Below, piece by piece: positions 15,914-23,317 of a stretch of 64,000 bases of DNA (position 1 is the stretch's first letter; the number at the start of each line of letters is the position of its first letter). A model generated the notes under the pieces. The model worked only from the letters and a program-made list of their open reading frames with translations, ran no database searches and was not told the DNA's origin. This stretch comes from Paenibacillus tundrae. Its GTDB lineage: Bacteria > Bacillota > Bacilli > Paenibacillales > Paenibacillaceae. The position numbers were made by a program, and so were the translations under genes. The stretch spans positions 310,001 to 374,000 of the forward strand of contig NZ_JAUSTI010000004.1 in assembly GCF_030812775.1 (NCBI RefSeq), given 5' to 3'.

Positions 15914-17182
15914 ATGAGTTATCAAAATTGGGCCGGCAACTTTACTTACGGCGCGACCGAAATGATCTGTCCCGAAAGCGTGGAGCACCTGCAGCAGTTG
16001 GTCAAAGAGCATCGGAAAATCAAGGTTTCGGGCAGCGGCCATACGTTTAATGCGATCACGGATACGAACGGGATCTTCGTTTCGCTGAGGCATTGGAACC
16101 GCATGTTGGCCTTAAACGAAGAACGCGGCACGGTAACGGTCGAAGGAGGGATCACGTACGGGGAACTATGCGCGGAGCTCGCTCTGACCGATTATGCGCT
16201 TCATAATCTGGCATCGCTTCCTCATATCAAGGTTGCCGGCGCCGCCGCTACGGCCACCCATGGTTCAGGCAGCCGTAACGGAAGCTTGGCGGCAGCGGTG
16301 GAAGGTATCGAACTGGTCGACGGGAACGGAGAGCTGCATACATTCAGCCGCGGCGATGCGGAATTCGCTGGCGTCGTCGTGAACCTCGGCGCGCTCGGCA
16401 TCGTGACGAAGCTGACGCTGAACGTCGTGCCGGCTTATTCCATCAGACAGTTCGTTTATGAGAATCTGCCGCTTTCGCAGCTTGAAGAAAACGCGGAGGG
16501 CATCTTTACGGGCGCTTACAGCGTAAGTTTGTTCACGGATTGGCAGCAGCCGAGATTTCATCAGGTATGGACAAAATGCCGGGAAGAAGATGGCGCAAGC
16601 TATGCCGGACATGCGGACTATTACGGAGCGCTGCCTGCGACGGCCCCTGTGCATCCGCTACCGAACATGCATGCGGAAAACTGCACGGAGCAGCTCGGTA
16701 AGCCGGGGATGTGGCATGAGCGACTCGCGCATTTCCGTATGGAATTTACGCCGAGTGCCGGCAAAGAGCTGCAGAGCGAATACTTGATGCCGCGGGAGCA
16801 TGTATATGAAGCGGCGCTTGCCGTTCACCGGCTGCGGGAGCATCTTGCGCCGATTTTGTTCGTTAGCGAATTGCGCACGATCGCTGCGGACGATTTATGG
16901 CTGAGCCCTTTTTGCGATCAATCTTCGGTGGCGTTTCACTTCACTTGGCGGGACGACTGGCAGGAGGTCGAGCGCGTGCTTCCGCTGCTGGAAGCAGCGC
17001 TGGCGCCGTTTCACGCACGTCCGCATTGGGGCAAACTGTTTACGGTACCGGCCGATGTCCTGCAGGGACAATTCGACAAGCTGCCGCCGTTTCGGAAGTT
17101 GATCGACAAGTATGACCCTAACGGAAAATTCAGCAATGCGTTTCTGGATACTTATGTTCGTCCAGCCCGGACGTCACGTTGA
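15914..17182 (+). CDS. Cassette 16: alditol oxidase-like FAD enzyme (VAO/PCMH family)
   Basis: A 422-residue FAD-dependent oxidoreductase. The N-terminal FAD domain has SGSGHTFNAITD, with His43 at the position that carries covalent FAD in alditol oxidase, and THGSGSRNGSLAAAV. Near the C-terminus, FVSELRTIAADDLWLSPF and ARPHWGKLF match the substrate domain of alditol/xylitol oxidases and L-gulonolactone-type enzymes. Expected to oxidise sugar alcohols at C1 with O2, giving H2O2. GGGAGG (15901-15906) precedes ATG 15914. Third positions are GC-rich, in sharp contrast with neighbouring cassettes, indicating a recent and different origin. Confidence 0.85.
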   Translation: MSYQNWAGNFTYGATEMICPESVEHLQQLVKEHRKIKVSGSGHTFNAITDTNGIFVSLRHWNRMLALNEERGTVTVEGGITYGELCAELALTDYALHNLASLPHIKVAGAAATATHGSGSRNGSLAAAVEGIELVDGNGELHTFSRGDAEFAGVVVNLGALGIVTKLTLNVVPAYSIRQFVYENLPLSQLEENAEGIFTGAYSVSLFTDWQQPRFHQVWTKCREEDGASYAGHADYYGALPATAPVHPLPNMHAENCTEQLGKPGMWHERLAHFRMEFTPSAGKELQSEYLMPREHVYEAALAVHRLREHLAPILFVSELRTIAADDLWLSPFCDQSSVAFHFTWRDDWQEVERVLPLLEAALAPFHARPHWGKLFTVPADVLQGQFDKLPPFRKLIDKYDPNGKFSNAFLDTYVRPARTSR

Positions 17183-17210
17183 GGCTGGACGAGGCTTTCG
17201 GGAGATGAAT

Positions 17211-17260
17211 AGGCTGCCGAAAGCCTCGTCCCGCGTGAGACGAGGCAGCAGCCTTTTTTT
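17211..17260 (+). terminator. Terminator after the oxidase gene
   Basis: Nested stems AGGCTGC (17211-17217)/GCAGCCT (17248-17254) and CCTCGTC/GACGAGG inside, followed by TTTTTTT. Because an opposing gene remnant ends here, it may serve both strands. Confidence 0.75.
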
Positions 17261-17351
17261 CGTCATATCGCAGAGTGGATTCCGGCAGTCCGAAATGCGC
17301 CGCCGCTTCCCCGATAGATCGATCTGCTGGATGCATAATGGAGGCCTCCAA
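17255..17351 (-). pseudogene. Truncated MerR-family regulator (DNA-binding N-terminus only)
   Basis: On the minus strand, RSIGEAAAHFGLPESTLRYD matches the winged-helix start of MerR regulators (usual form: SIGEAA..FGLPASTLRYYE). Similarity ends after about 30 residues, at the terminator, where the rest of the gene is missing. Convergent with the oxidase and of like GC content, so it probably arrived with it. Confidence 0.55.
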
Positions 17352-17510
17352 AATTGAGCATTTTATGTCGACTTCCTCATCTTCGGACTTAAAACATAGT
17401 TGAAGTCAAGCCGCGATTTCATCAGAATTTTTGTGAAGGACGGAAGGGAGCGAACATTCGGATTCCCTAGCCATTTCTACAATTAGAGTATCTCAAGGAG
17501 GAAATGTAAT

Positions 17511-17561
17511 ATGGGAAAGGCATTTAAAAACAAGAGGGTCATTTTAGAGATTACTGAATAA
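17511..17561 (+). CDS. Possible 16-residue peptide or gene-start remnant
   Basis: MGKAFKNKRVILEITE is preceded by AAGGAGG (17495-17501) at good spacing. Such a strong ribosome binding site before so short a frame suggests the 5' stub of a deleted gene rather than a functional peptide. Confidence 0.25.
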   Translation: MGKAFKNKRVILEITE

Positions 17562-17593
17562 AACCATATTATAAAAATTAAAGGCAGGGACAT

Positions 17594-17691
17594 CTTATAA
17601 CATAATATTCACGCTGCGGCCATTCGTCCTTGGTCCAGCATTCGCTGGACACTCGACATACGTCGAGTCGTGAATACAGGAACGTTAGATG
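17594..17691 (+). repeat. attC-like site 16 (type A)
   Basis: R'' CTTATAAC (17594-17601), one mismatch from the complement of GTTATACG; R' GTTAGATG (17684-17691). Arm 2 TCCAGC-ATTC-GCTGGA, arm 3 CTCGAC-ATAC-GTCGAG. Confidence 0.85.
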
Positions 17692-17729
17692 AAATAGCCG
17701 CAAAACCAAATAAACATTAGAAACGGATG

Positions 17730-17758
17730 TTAAGTCCACTCAAACTTTAGTGTATAAT
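17730..17758 (+). promoter_or_regulatory. Promoter of toxin-antitoxin cassette 17
   Basis: TTAAGT (17730-17735), 17-bp spacer, TATAAT (17753-17758); identical in layout to cassette 12. Confidence 0.45.
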
Positions 17759-17789
17759 AAAAAACAAAGAAGTGTAGGAGGTATGCAGA

Positions 17790-17963
17790 GTGAGTATTGA
17801 AGAGAAACTTATTCAAGACTTTTTGACATTGCCTGATGACAAGAAAATTGAAGTGATTGATTTTGTTGAATTCCTAAAGAATCGTAGTAATAAGCAAATG
17901 GATTCGCTCATGGACGATATTATAAATGATAATATTGAGGCACTTAGGGAATTATCGAAATGA
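17790..17963 (+). CDS. Cassette 17: antitoxin (second copy)
   Basis: A 57-residue protein nearly identical to the antitoxin at 12774, but it starts with GTG instead of ATG and ends IINDNIEALRELSK instead of IITENIEALRELSK. The stop overlaps the toxin start (ATGA at 17960). Confidence 0.7.
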   Translation: MSIEEKLIQDFLTLPDDKKIEVIDFVEFLKNRSNKQMDSLMDDIINDNIEALRELSK

Positions 17964-18337
17964 AGTGCCTTAGTCTTGAACAAATTCTTCTATTACATAC
18001 TAAGATTATTAAGTCAACGGGTGGTTCCGATGGGGTTAGAGATCTTGGGCTAATTGAAAGTGCTCTTAAGAAAGCAGAAGCAACTTTTGATGGACAGGAA
18101 CTTTACGAAGGAAATATAAAGAAAATATCTGTTACTACATTTGCTCTAATAAAGAATGATGGATTTATTGACGGGAATAAACGTATAGGGGTTGCAATTA
18201 TGCTACTTTTATTACGTTTAAATGAGATTTCTGTAAAGTATGAGCAAGCAGAATTAGTTGAACTGGGATTGAAGACCGCAGCAGGTGAATTCACAGAAGA
18301 GAACATACAACAGTGGATAGAAGAGCATCAAGTGTAA
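17960..18337 (+). CDS. Cassette 17: Doc-like toxin, active-site His replaced
   Basis: A 125-residue protein close to the toxin at 12944. The active-site loop reads NDGFIDGNKRIGVAI: the motif histidine (position 67) is Asp, because the codon CAT became GAT. Asp71, Asn73, Lys74 and Arg75 are kept. Loss of the Fic/Doc histidine usually abolishes activity, so this copy is probably non-toxic and may serve only as a decoy or be decaying. Confidence 0.8.
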   Translation: MKCLSLEQILLLHTKIIKSTGGSDGVRDLGLIESALKKAEATFDGQELYEGNIKKISVTTFALIKNDGFIDGNKRIGVAIMLLLLRLNEISVKYEQAELVELGLKTAAGEFTEENIQQWIEEHQV

Positions 18338-18359
18338 CATTGGCTTGATGTTCTTTTTT
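18326..18359 (+). terminator. Terminator of toxin-antitoxin cassette 17
   Basis: CATCAAG (18326-18332)/CTTGATG (18344-18350) followed by TTCTTTTTT; the same as in cassette 12. Confidence 0.65.
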
Positions 18360-18399
18360 GTAAGAACAACTGAAGGTATTTCAAAGTAGGCAGCTACAC

Positions 18400-18517
18400 C
18401 ATCTAACATTATATTCAAGCAGTGGCTCCTAACGGAGCCTTGGTCTGCTGGATGGATTTCAGAGGAGCATTTCAGCAGACACACCGTTGGAGTTCGTGAA
18501 TACAGGAACGTTAGATG
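18400..18517 (+). repeat. attC-like site 17 (type B)
   Basis: R'' CATCTAAC (18400-18407), R' GTTAGATG (18510-18517). Arms GGCTCC-TAAC-GGAGCC, GTCTGC/GCAGAC and a damaged arm 3. Confidence 0.8.
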
Positions 18518-18542
18518 AAATAGACTGTGAAAGGAAATATAT

Positions 18543-19040
18543 ATGATAACAATCTCATGTACCAAGAAGCTATTTGATTCTAGCTCTTTTATCGAAGAAC
18601 AAGACAATGAATTAGAGAATGAACTCTACAAATGGCATGCCAATGTATTTCGAATGGCTAAAAAGAATAACTTAATTATTATGAATAATAAGACGAGGTA
18701 TTGCTTCATTTTGTTTGGAATAAAGAAGGAACATTATAAGAACTTTAAAGAGATATTTCTCAATTCACTTATAGAAAACTTAAAGGCGGAAGGAATCTCT
18801 GAAAACTTAATTAACAACTACATTAGTAATGCGAACAGTATGAAGTTCATCAAAACGTATGATAGAAGTGTCCTTGGATCAATGACAGATATGGTTAAAA
18901 TGACTGAATTCATGATTGAGGATTATTTACCAATACAAGAAATGAATATCATCGAATTAAATAAAATAAACAACGGCACTCCATTAGTAAAGCTAAAAAA
19001 ATTTCCAAATCAATTTATGAAGGAGGCTCTTAGTATTTGA
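18543..19040 (+). CDS. Cassette 18: DUF6933-like protein
   Basis: A 165-residue protein. WHANVFRMAKKNNLIIMNNK followed by TRYCFILFGIKKEHYKNF resembles the DUF6933 pattern (Trp-containing helix, then basic 'lll.N..T.y' strand); recognised from memory, so tentative. Function unknown. ATG 18543 follows GAAAGGA. The cassette's closing box is degraded (site 18), so mobilisation is doubtful. Confidence 0.55.
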   Translation: MITISCTKKLFDSSSFIEEQDNELENELYKWHANVFRMAKKNNLIIMNNKTRYCFILFGIKKEHYKNFKEIFLNSLIENLKAEGISENLINNYISNANSMKFIKTYDRSVLGSMTDMVKMTEFMIEDYLPIQEMNIIELNKINNGTPLVKLKKFPNQFMKEALSI

Positions 19041-19055
19041 GCCTAAAGTTACGTC

Positions 19056-19151
19056 GTTTAAACTCAAATTCACGTTGCGGGCAATCGTCCTTGATCTGGC
19101 GTATGCTGGCCACCTGACATATATCGGGTCTGAACGAACAAACGTTATGGG
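19056..19151 (+). repeat. attC-like site 18 (degraded left box)
   Basis: The left box reads GTTTAAAC (19056-19063) where CATCTAAC was expected; TTCACG and arm GGAC-like/GTCC are still visible. R' GTTATGGG (19144-19151). The outer right arm is damaged (TGAACGAACAAACGTT). Confidence 0.6.
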
Positions 19152-19189
19152 GAATCCATGTAAAGTCCATTCAGGAGGGATTAAAGAAG

Positions 19190-19637
19190 ATGAATAAGAA
19201 ACTATTAGACCAGTTTGAAGATTTCAATGAATTTGTAAAATTAATTGATGATATAACTTGGGAAAAGCCGATCTCTCCTGGAAAGTGGACGGTGAAGGAA
19301 GTTGTGGCACATCTGTGGAACTGGGATACCTATACTTTAAATACGATGCTTCCAAACATAAAAGATCAAGTGAAACTACCAGGGTTCGTCGATCATGATA
19401 CTCATAATTTAAAAGCGATAGAGAAGGCTAAGGAATTTTAAAGACAGAGAAAGTATGATTAAAACGTTTATTGAAACTCGAACTCATTTAGTAAACCATT
19501 TTCATAAGGTAGATCATTCAGAAATTCGATTTTTTATAGGTAATGATAAACGACCTTATACATATGAAAGATATTTAAAAATATTCTTACATCATGATGA
19601 ACATCATAAGAAACAAATAGAAAACCTATTAGGATGA
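19190..19637 (+). pseudogene. Cassette 19: DinB-family protein, frameshifted
   Basis: The first frame gives FVKLIDDITWEKPISPGKWT and VKEVVAHLWNWDTYTLN, the second MIKTFIETRTHLVNHFHKV and FLHHDEHHKKQIENLL. Together they form a DinB/YfiT-type four-helix metal-binding protein with the usual HxW and HHxxH histidines. The frames change near 19437 (after KAKE). AGGAGGG precedes ATG 19190. Confidence 0.7.
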
Positions 19638-19650
19638 TTCATAGAAGTCA

Positions 19651-19696
19651 TGGACATCTAGCATTTGCTGGATTGTGAATACGGAAATGTTAGGTG
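19651..19696 (+). repeat. Truncated attC-like site (right half only)
   Basis: CATCTAGCATTTGCTGG retains part of arm 2; TTGTGAATACGGAAAT-GTTAGGTG retains the right arm and R' box (19689-19696). The left half, with the box that should read CCCATAAC, is gone. Confidence 0.6.
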
Positions 19697-19727
19697 AAAT
19701 ACAAGTAATTAAAGGAGTAACATATTC

Positions 19728-20156
19728 ATGAAGAAAGTCTTAGTAGCAATATTATTAATATGTATTACTTTTTCATTAATTAGTTGTAAAGTAAGTAGTG
19801 GTAAATCTGAAATCATGGACGATGGTATTGTGATTAATCAAACATCTACCTCCTTAGGTGGGGAAAGCCCAGATATAACTGAAGTATCTTATAGCGTCAA
19901 CTTGCAAAATAAATTAGGAAAACCAATCTTAATAATATCGATCCAGCCAGTAATATCTAAAGATTTACAAGATAGATTAATTGACGATTCTATACGACTA
20001 GAAGTAAATAAAAAAATTGAAAGTAATGAATCAGAAGAGGTATCCGGGTACTTGAAGATCGATACAGAAGGACTTAGTAAAGAAGAAATAATGAAATTTG
20101 AATTAGTAATTAGGGAATATAAAATACAAACTGAACAATTTGTCAGAACTAATTAA
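19728..20156 (+). CDS. Cassette 20: small lipoprotein, unknown
   Basis: A 142-residue protein with a lipoprotein signal peptide: MKKVLVAILLICITFSLISC, lipobox LISC, Cys20. The mature part is a probable beta-rich domain (SYSVNLQNKLGKPILIISI). AAGGAG precedes ATG 19728. Ends GTTAGGTG/CACCTAAC match exactly, although both neighbouring sites are damaged. Confidence 0.65.
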   Translation: MKKVLVAILLICITFSLISCKVSSGKSEIMDDGIVINQTSTSLGGESPDITEVSYSVNLQNKLGKPILIISIQPVISKDLQDRLIDDSIRLEVNKKIESNESEEVSGYLKIDTEGLSKEEIMKFELVIREYKIQTEQFVRTN

Positions 20157-20197
20157 CGAGATTTATTAAGTATTCAGAGATGGCTTAGCTTATACAT

Positions 20198-20315
20198 CAC
20201 CTAACACATTGTTCACGTTGTGGACTTTCGTCCCTTGGTTGTGAGGTGTATAATACTGGAAGATGATCAGACAACAAACGCCCCAGCCCAAGATAAGAGC
20301 TATCTAAGGCTGGGG
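20198..20315 (+). repeat. attC-like site 20, right end lost
   Basis: R'' CACCTAAC (20198-20205) then TTCACGTTGTGGAC. Inner hairpin CCCCAGCC/GGCTGGGG encloses AAGATAAGAGCTATCTAAG (20290-20308), the 19-mer also found in site 5. No CGTGAA..GTT follows; the sequence runs straight into a peptidase gene, so the junction is a deletion. Confidence 0.65.
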
Positions 20316-20321
20316 ATTTCG

Positions 20322-20906
20322 ATGAGTAGCTTGTTACTAACTTCGTGTGGTTTTAATACTGAAGATATTAAGAATCAATTTCTGAGTTTGATTGAAAGAG
20401 ATATTTCTCAATTAAAGGTCTCTATTATTACAACAGCATCCCCTATGAAAGAAAATAATAGATATGCACAAAGGGCGGTGCAGGACTTCAAAGATATGGG
20501 GTTTCAGCATATTGATTTTGTAGATATAGAATTTGATGATCCGCAACTTCTCATACATAGCGATGTTATATATATCAATGGTGGAAATCCATTTACATTA
20601 TTGTTTTACGCTAAGGAAAGTGGTGCTGATGAAATTATTAAAACATTGGCCACACAGAATGTAATTATAGTTGGAGTGAGTGCTGGAACGTTATTACTGG
20701 GGCCGAATATTAACATTGTCGATTTTTTTACTCCACAGATGAATACAATGGATTTAACAGATTTTAAAGCATTAGGTATAACAGACAAGCTTATTTTTCC
20801 TCACTATGATCGAGAGGACAAATTTAAAGATAGTACGAATAAAACAATTGAAGAGAGAATAGTAGCATTTGAATCCAATGAGAACTGTAAAGGTGACAAG
20901 GCTTAA
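20322..20906 (+). pseudogene. Peptidase E-like protein with shifted C-terminus
   Basis: A 194-residue S51-type protein beginning MSSLLLTSCGFNTEDIKNQF, with VIYINGGNPFTLL, the nucleophile elbow GVSAGTLLLGP and KLIFPHYDRE. Near 20890 the frame shifts: the current end ESNENCKGDKA replaces what another frame encodes to 20949 (VTRLKDEEYISILMNQAF). The catalytic core is intact, so activity may persist. The gene starts inside the broken site 20 and has no good ribosome binding site. Confidence 0.65.
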
Positions 20907-20959
20907 AGATGAAGAATATATCTCAATCTTAATGAATCAAGCATTTTAGGAGGGTCTAC

Positions 20960-21724
20960 ATGATATTAGAAAAAGTAATAAATAGAGTTGAAATACAAAG
21001 TGAATATATGGATTTGGTTGATAAGTATATAGATCATGTACGTACCGAATTCAAAGGTAAAATTCATAGTATTTATATGTGCGGTTCGATTCCCAAAGGA
21101 ACTGCTACACCTTTTAAGTCAGATGCAGACTTTACGATTGTATGTGAAAATCCCAAAGATATCGATTACGAAAGATTGTCGAATATCAAAGACAGGCTTT
21201 TGGAAGAATATCCATTCGTAACTAAGATTGATACGATAATTTGCTCCATAGACGATGTATTAAATAAACCGAATGAGTGGGGTTTCTGGGTTAAGATCAT
21301 TTGTGTTTGCATACATGGGGATGACATTGGTGAAAAAGTGCTCCCGATCATTATTTCTCCAGAATTCATTTTAGACTTAAATACAGAGACCAAGGAGGAA
21401 GTAGATCGTATACACCGTTCACTTTCTAATACTAGTGATAACGCATTAAAAACTAGATATATTAAAGGTTACTCTAAGAGATTGATTCGTGCATTATACT
21501 CTTTGGTTTTAGTAGATACAGGTGTATGGCAAGATGACATGCTTAAGATGAAGAATGCCATCGTAGACTATTGTGACATTGACTCCGCTCTAGTTGATTA
21601 TCTGTATGCTTGTTACTTGGATTGTCATAGTGTACTTGTTGAAGAGTTTCTGGAAATTGCAGATGAAGTATATAGCTATTTTGAGAACGCCTTAAAGGCA
21701 ATGGCTGATTCCAGAAAACCCTAG
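20960..21724 (+). CDS. Nucleotidyltransferase-fold protein (aminoglycoside adenylyltransferase-like)
   Basis: A 254-residue protein. CGSIPKGTATPFKSDADFTI (residues 41-60) fits the polymerase-beta NTase signature GSxxxG..(S/T)DxD, with Asp55/Asp57 as metal ligands. The helical C-terminal half recalls aminoglycoside nucleotidyltransferases or HEPN-like partners. AGGAGGG precedes ATG 20960. Substrate not predictable; antibiotic or RNA modification are options. Confidence 0.7.
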   Translation: MILEKVINRVEIQSEYMDLVDKYIDHVRTEFKGKIHSIYMCGSIPKGTATPFKSDADFTIVCENPKDIDYERLSNIKDRLLEEYPFVTKIDTIICSIDDVLNKPNEWGFWVKIICVCIHGDDIGEKVLPIIISPEFILDLNTETKEEVDRIHRSLSNTSDNALKTRYIKGYSKRLIRALYSLVLVDTGVWQDDMLKMKNAIVDYCDIDSALVDYLYACYLDCHSVLVEEFLEIADEVYSYFENALKAMADSRKP

Positions 21725-21725
21725 A

Positions 21726-21812
21726 GTAAAACATATTCACGCTCCTTGTTACTCGGAGAAGCAAATGATAAAAATTTTCCTGAGTTGTTGAGATGTGAAT
21801 GCATAGGTCTTG
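21726..21812 (+). repeat. Degenerate attC-like site
   Basis: AAACATATTCACGCTCCTTG on the left and GATGTGAATGCATAGG on the right preserve the outer arms; no AAC/GTT boxes with correct spacing remain. Confidence 0.4.
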
Positions 21813-22018
21813 TGCAAGCCTCACAACTTTAATCAGGCACGCTAAGGAGCCAAGTCGTCGTTAATACAGCTTGGAAACCTGTAGCTGAGAATCATCCGGA
21901 TCAGAGGACTTGCATCTCCGCTCCCATTGGTCGTTTAATTGGGTAGGGTATGGTAAATGCAGAACACTGTGCGGGAGTACTAAGAGCTTTTAAAACATAA
22001 TAACACTTTAGGGGGCTA

Positions 22019-22426
22019 ATGATGGGAGCATGGGGAACTGGAATTTTTGAAAACGATGATGTGTTAGATTGGAAGGCAGATTTACTTGATTCTGATGACA
22101 TTGAATTAATTGAAGAAACGATTGAAGAGGTCTTAGAAGAAGAATATATTGAGTCAGATTTAGCTTCAAATGCTCTAGGCGCAATCGAAATCCTTGCAGC
22201 TTTACAAGGCAAACCTGGCCAAGAGACATTAAATAGTCAAAGTAATACTGAAGATTTATATGAATGGATCGATGCACATAAAGGTAAAGGGAAAAATCTC
22301 ATTTCCAAAGCTAAACGAGCAATTATAAAAATTAAGAAAGACTCAGAACTACAAGAGTTATGGGAAGAATCAGGGGAATATTCGAACTGGTTGAATACAC
22401 TAAATGACCTCGAAAGTCGATTGTAA
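22019..22426 (+). CDS. DUF4259 protein
   Basis: A 135-residue acidic protein whose start MGAWGTGIFENDDVLDWK is the hallmark of DUF4259. Function is unknown; members are common next to polymorphic toxins and in mobile regions. AGGGGG precedes the double ATG at 22019/22022. The 290 nt upstream (21725-22018) hold a degenerate attC-like site and otherwise nothing recognisable. Confidence 0.75.
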   Translation: MMGAWGTGIFENDDVLDWKADLLDSDDIELIEETIEEVLEEEYIESDLASNALGAIEILAALQGKPGQETLNSQSNTEDLYEWIDAHKGKGKNLISKAKRAIIKIKKDSELQELWEESGEYSNWLNTLNDLESRL

Positions 22427-22461
22427 AGTAAATAATAGCTCTCCGCGAAGGAGGGGATTAC

Positions 22462-22556
22462 ATAAATAAGATACTCATGCTACGAGCTTCCTCCTAGATT
22501 CGGCGTTCACCGAACATCCATGACACGTTAGGTGGTGAATAAAGGAACGTTATAAA
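22462..22556 (+). repeat. Degenerate attC-like site
   Basis: CATAAATAAGATACTCATGC (22461-22480) replaces the left half, TTCGGCG-TTCA-CCGAA is an arm 2-like hairpin, and GGTGAATAAAGGAAC-GTTATAAA (R' box 22549-22556) is a good right end. Confidence 0.5.
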
Positions 22557-22570
22557 AAGGAGAGGTCTAA

Positions 22571-23317
22571 ATGAAGATTGCTATCCTAACTGATATTCAT
22601 GGTAATTATCCTGCATTAAGTGCCGTATTCTCTGATATTGATTCTCGTGGGGACATCGAACATATATATTGTCTGGGTGATATGATTGGCATTGGCCCTA
22701 ACTCTAACGAAGTGCTTGAAGAGATAATGTATCGAAAGGATGTAACGGTGGTTTCAGGTAATCATGAAGAGGCAGTTGTGAAACTACTGCAAGGCGAGGA
22801 TACCTTACCGGGTCATGAAATGATCGCTGAACATCATAAGTGGATCGGTAAACAGCTAAAAAAAGAAAATATCAAGTTTATAGAAAATCTCCCTCAGACA
22901 TTAGAAGTTGAAATAGAAGGGCAAAAAATATTTATAACGCATTACCATATGAAGAAAGGAGAAAGAGAAATAATAGATGAAGCCCCTTTGGGATTGAAAT
23001 TAGACGCAAGATATGAAGGCTCACCTTATAGTCTCGTTTGTTTTGGTCATCATCATCCAGTCCATTACTTCAAGACAAATCAAAGGGTTTATTTGAATCC
23101 TGGAGCATTAGGTTGTAATGAACATGCGATTGCAAGATACGCGGTAGTAGAACTCCAAAAAGGAACAATAAGTGTTCAACTTATAGGGACCACATATGAT
23201 AATAAAGCATTTTTGGAATCTTTTGAGCAGTTAAACGTTCCAGACAGAGAGTTTATATTAAAAGCTTTTCATGGAAACCAACTAGAGAGAGATTTCAAAG
23301 ATGGTAATAACATCTGA
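22571..23317 (+). CDS. Calcineurin-like metallophosphoesterase
   Basis: A 248-residue phosphoesterase with all family motifs: DIHGN (Asp8, His10), GDMIGIG, GNHEE (Asn64, His65), THYHM, and GHHHPVHYF near residue 160. It belongs to the YfcE/MJ0936-like group, whose members hydrolyse phosphodiesters with two metal ions. Cytoplasmic; substrate unknown. AAAGGAGAGG precedes ATG 22571. Confidence 0.8.
   Translation: MKIAILTDIHGNYPALSAVFSDIDSRGDIEHIYCLGDMIGIGPNSNEVLEEIMYRKDVTVVSGNHEEAVVKLLQGEDTLPGHEMIAEHHKWIGKQLKKENIKFIENLPQTLEVEIEGQKIFITHYHMKKGEREIIDEAPLGLKLDARYEGSPYSLVCFGHHHPVHYFKTNQRVYLNPGALGCNEHAIARYAVVELQKGTISVQLIGTTYDNKAFLESFEQLNVPDREFILKAFHGNQLERDFKDGNNI

Larger units (their letters stand above)
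1648..20205 (+). mobile_element. Integron-like gene-cassette array (about 20 cassettes)
   Basis: Short, mostly single-gene units on the + strand are separated by related 96-166 nt sites beginning NNNNNAAC-ATAATA-TTCACG and ending CGTGAA-TACAGGAAC-GTTNNNNN. Testing each unit's opening GTT box against its closing AAC box gives 14 exact 8-nt complements, four with one mismatch, and one failure (a degraded site). This is the expected signature of cassettes that circularise and insert at the G/TT of attC. Site similarity within the array resembles sedentary chromosomal integrons. The nearby recombinase is not a canonical IntI, so 'integron-like' is the safe term. A decayed continuation extends to about 40 kb. 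Confidence 0.85.

Noticed and set aside
16265..16654. Minus-strand open frames inside the oxidase gene
   Set aside because: High GC content creates long shadow frames; the + strand encodes a clear FAD enzyme.
2184..18517. Repeated ~100-nt units as a CRISPR array
   Set aside because: Repeats are too long and structured, the intervals are whole genes of variable length, and no cas genes are present.
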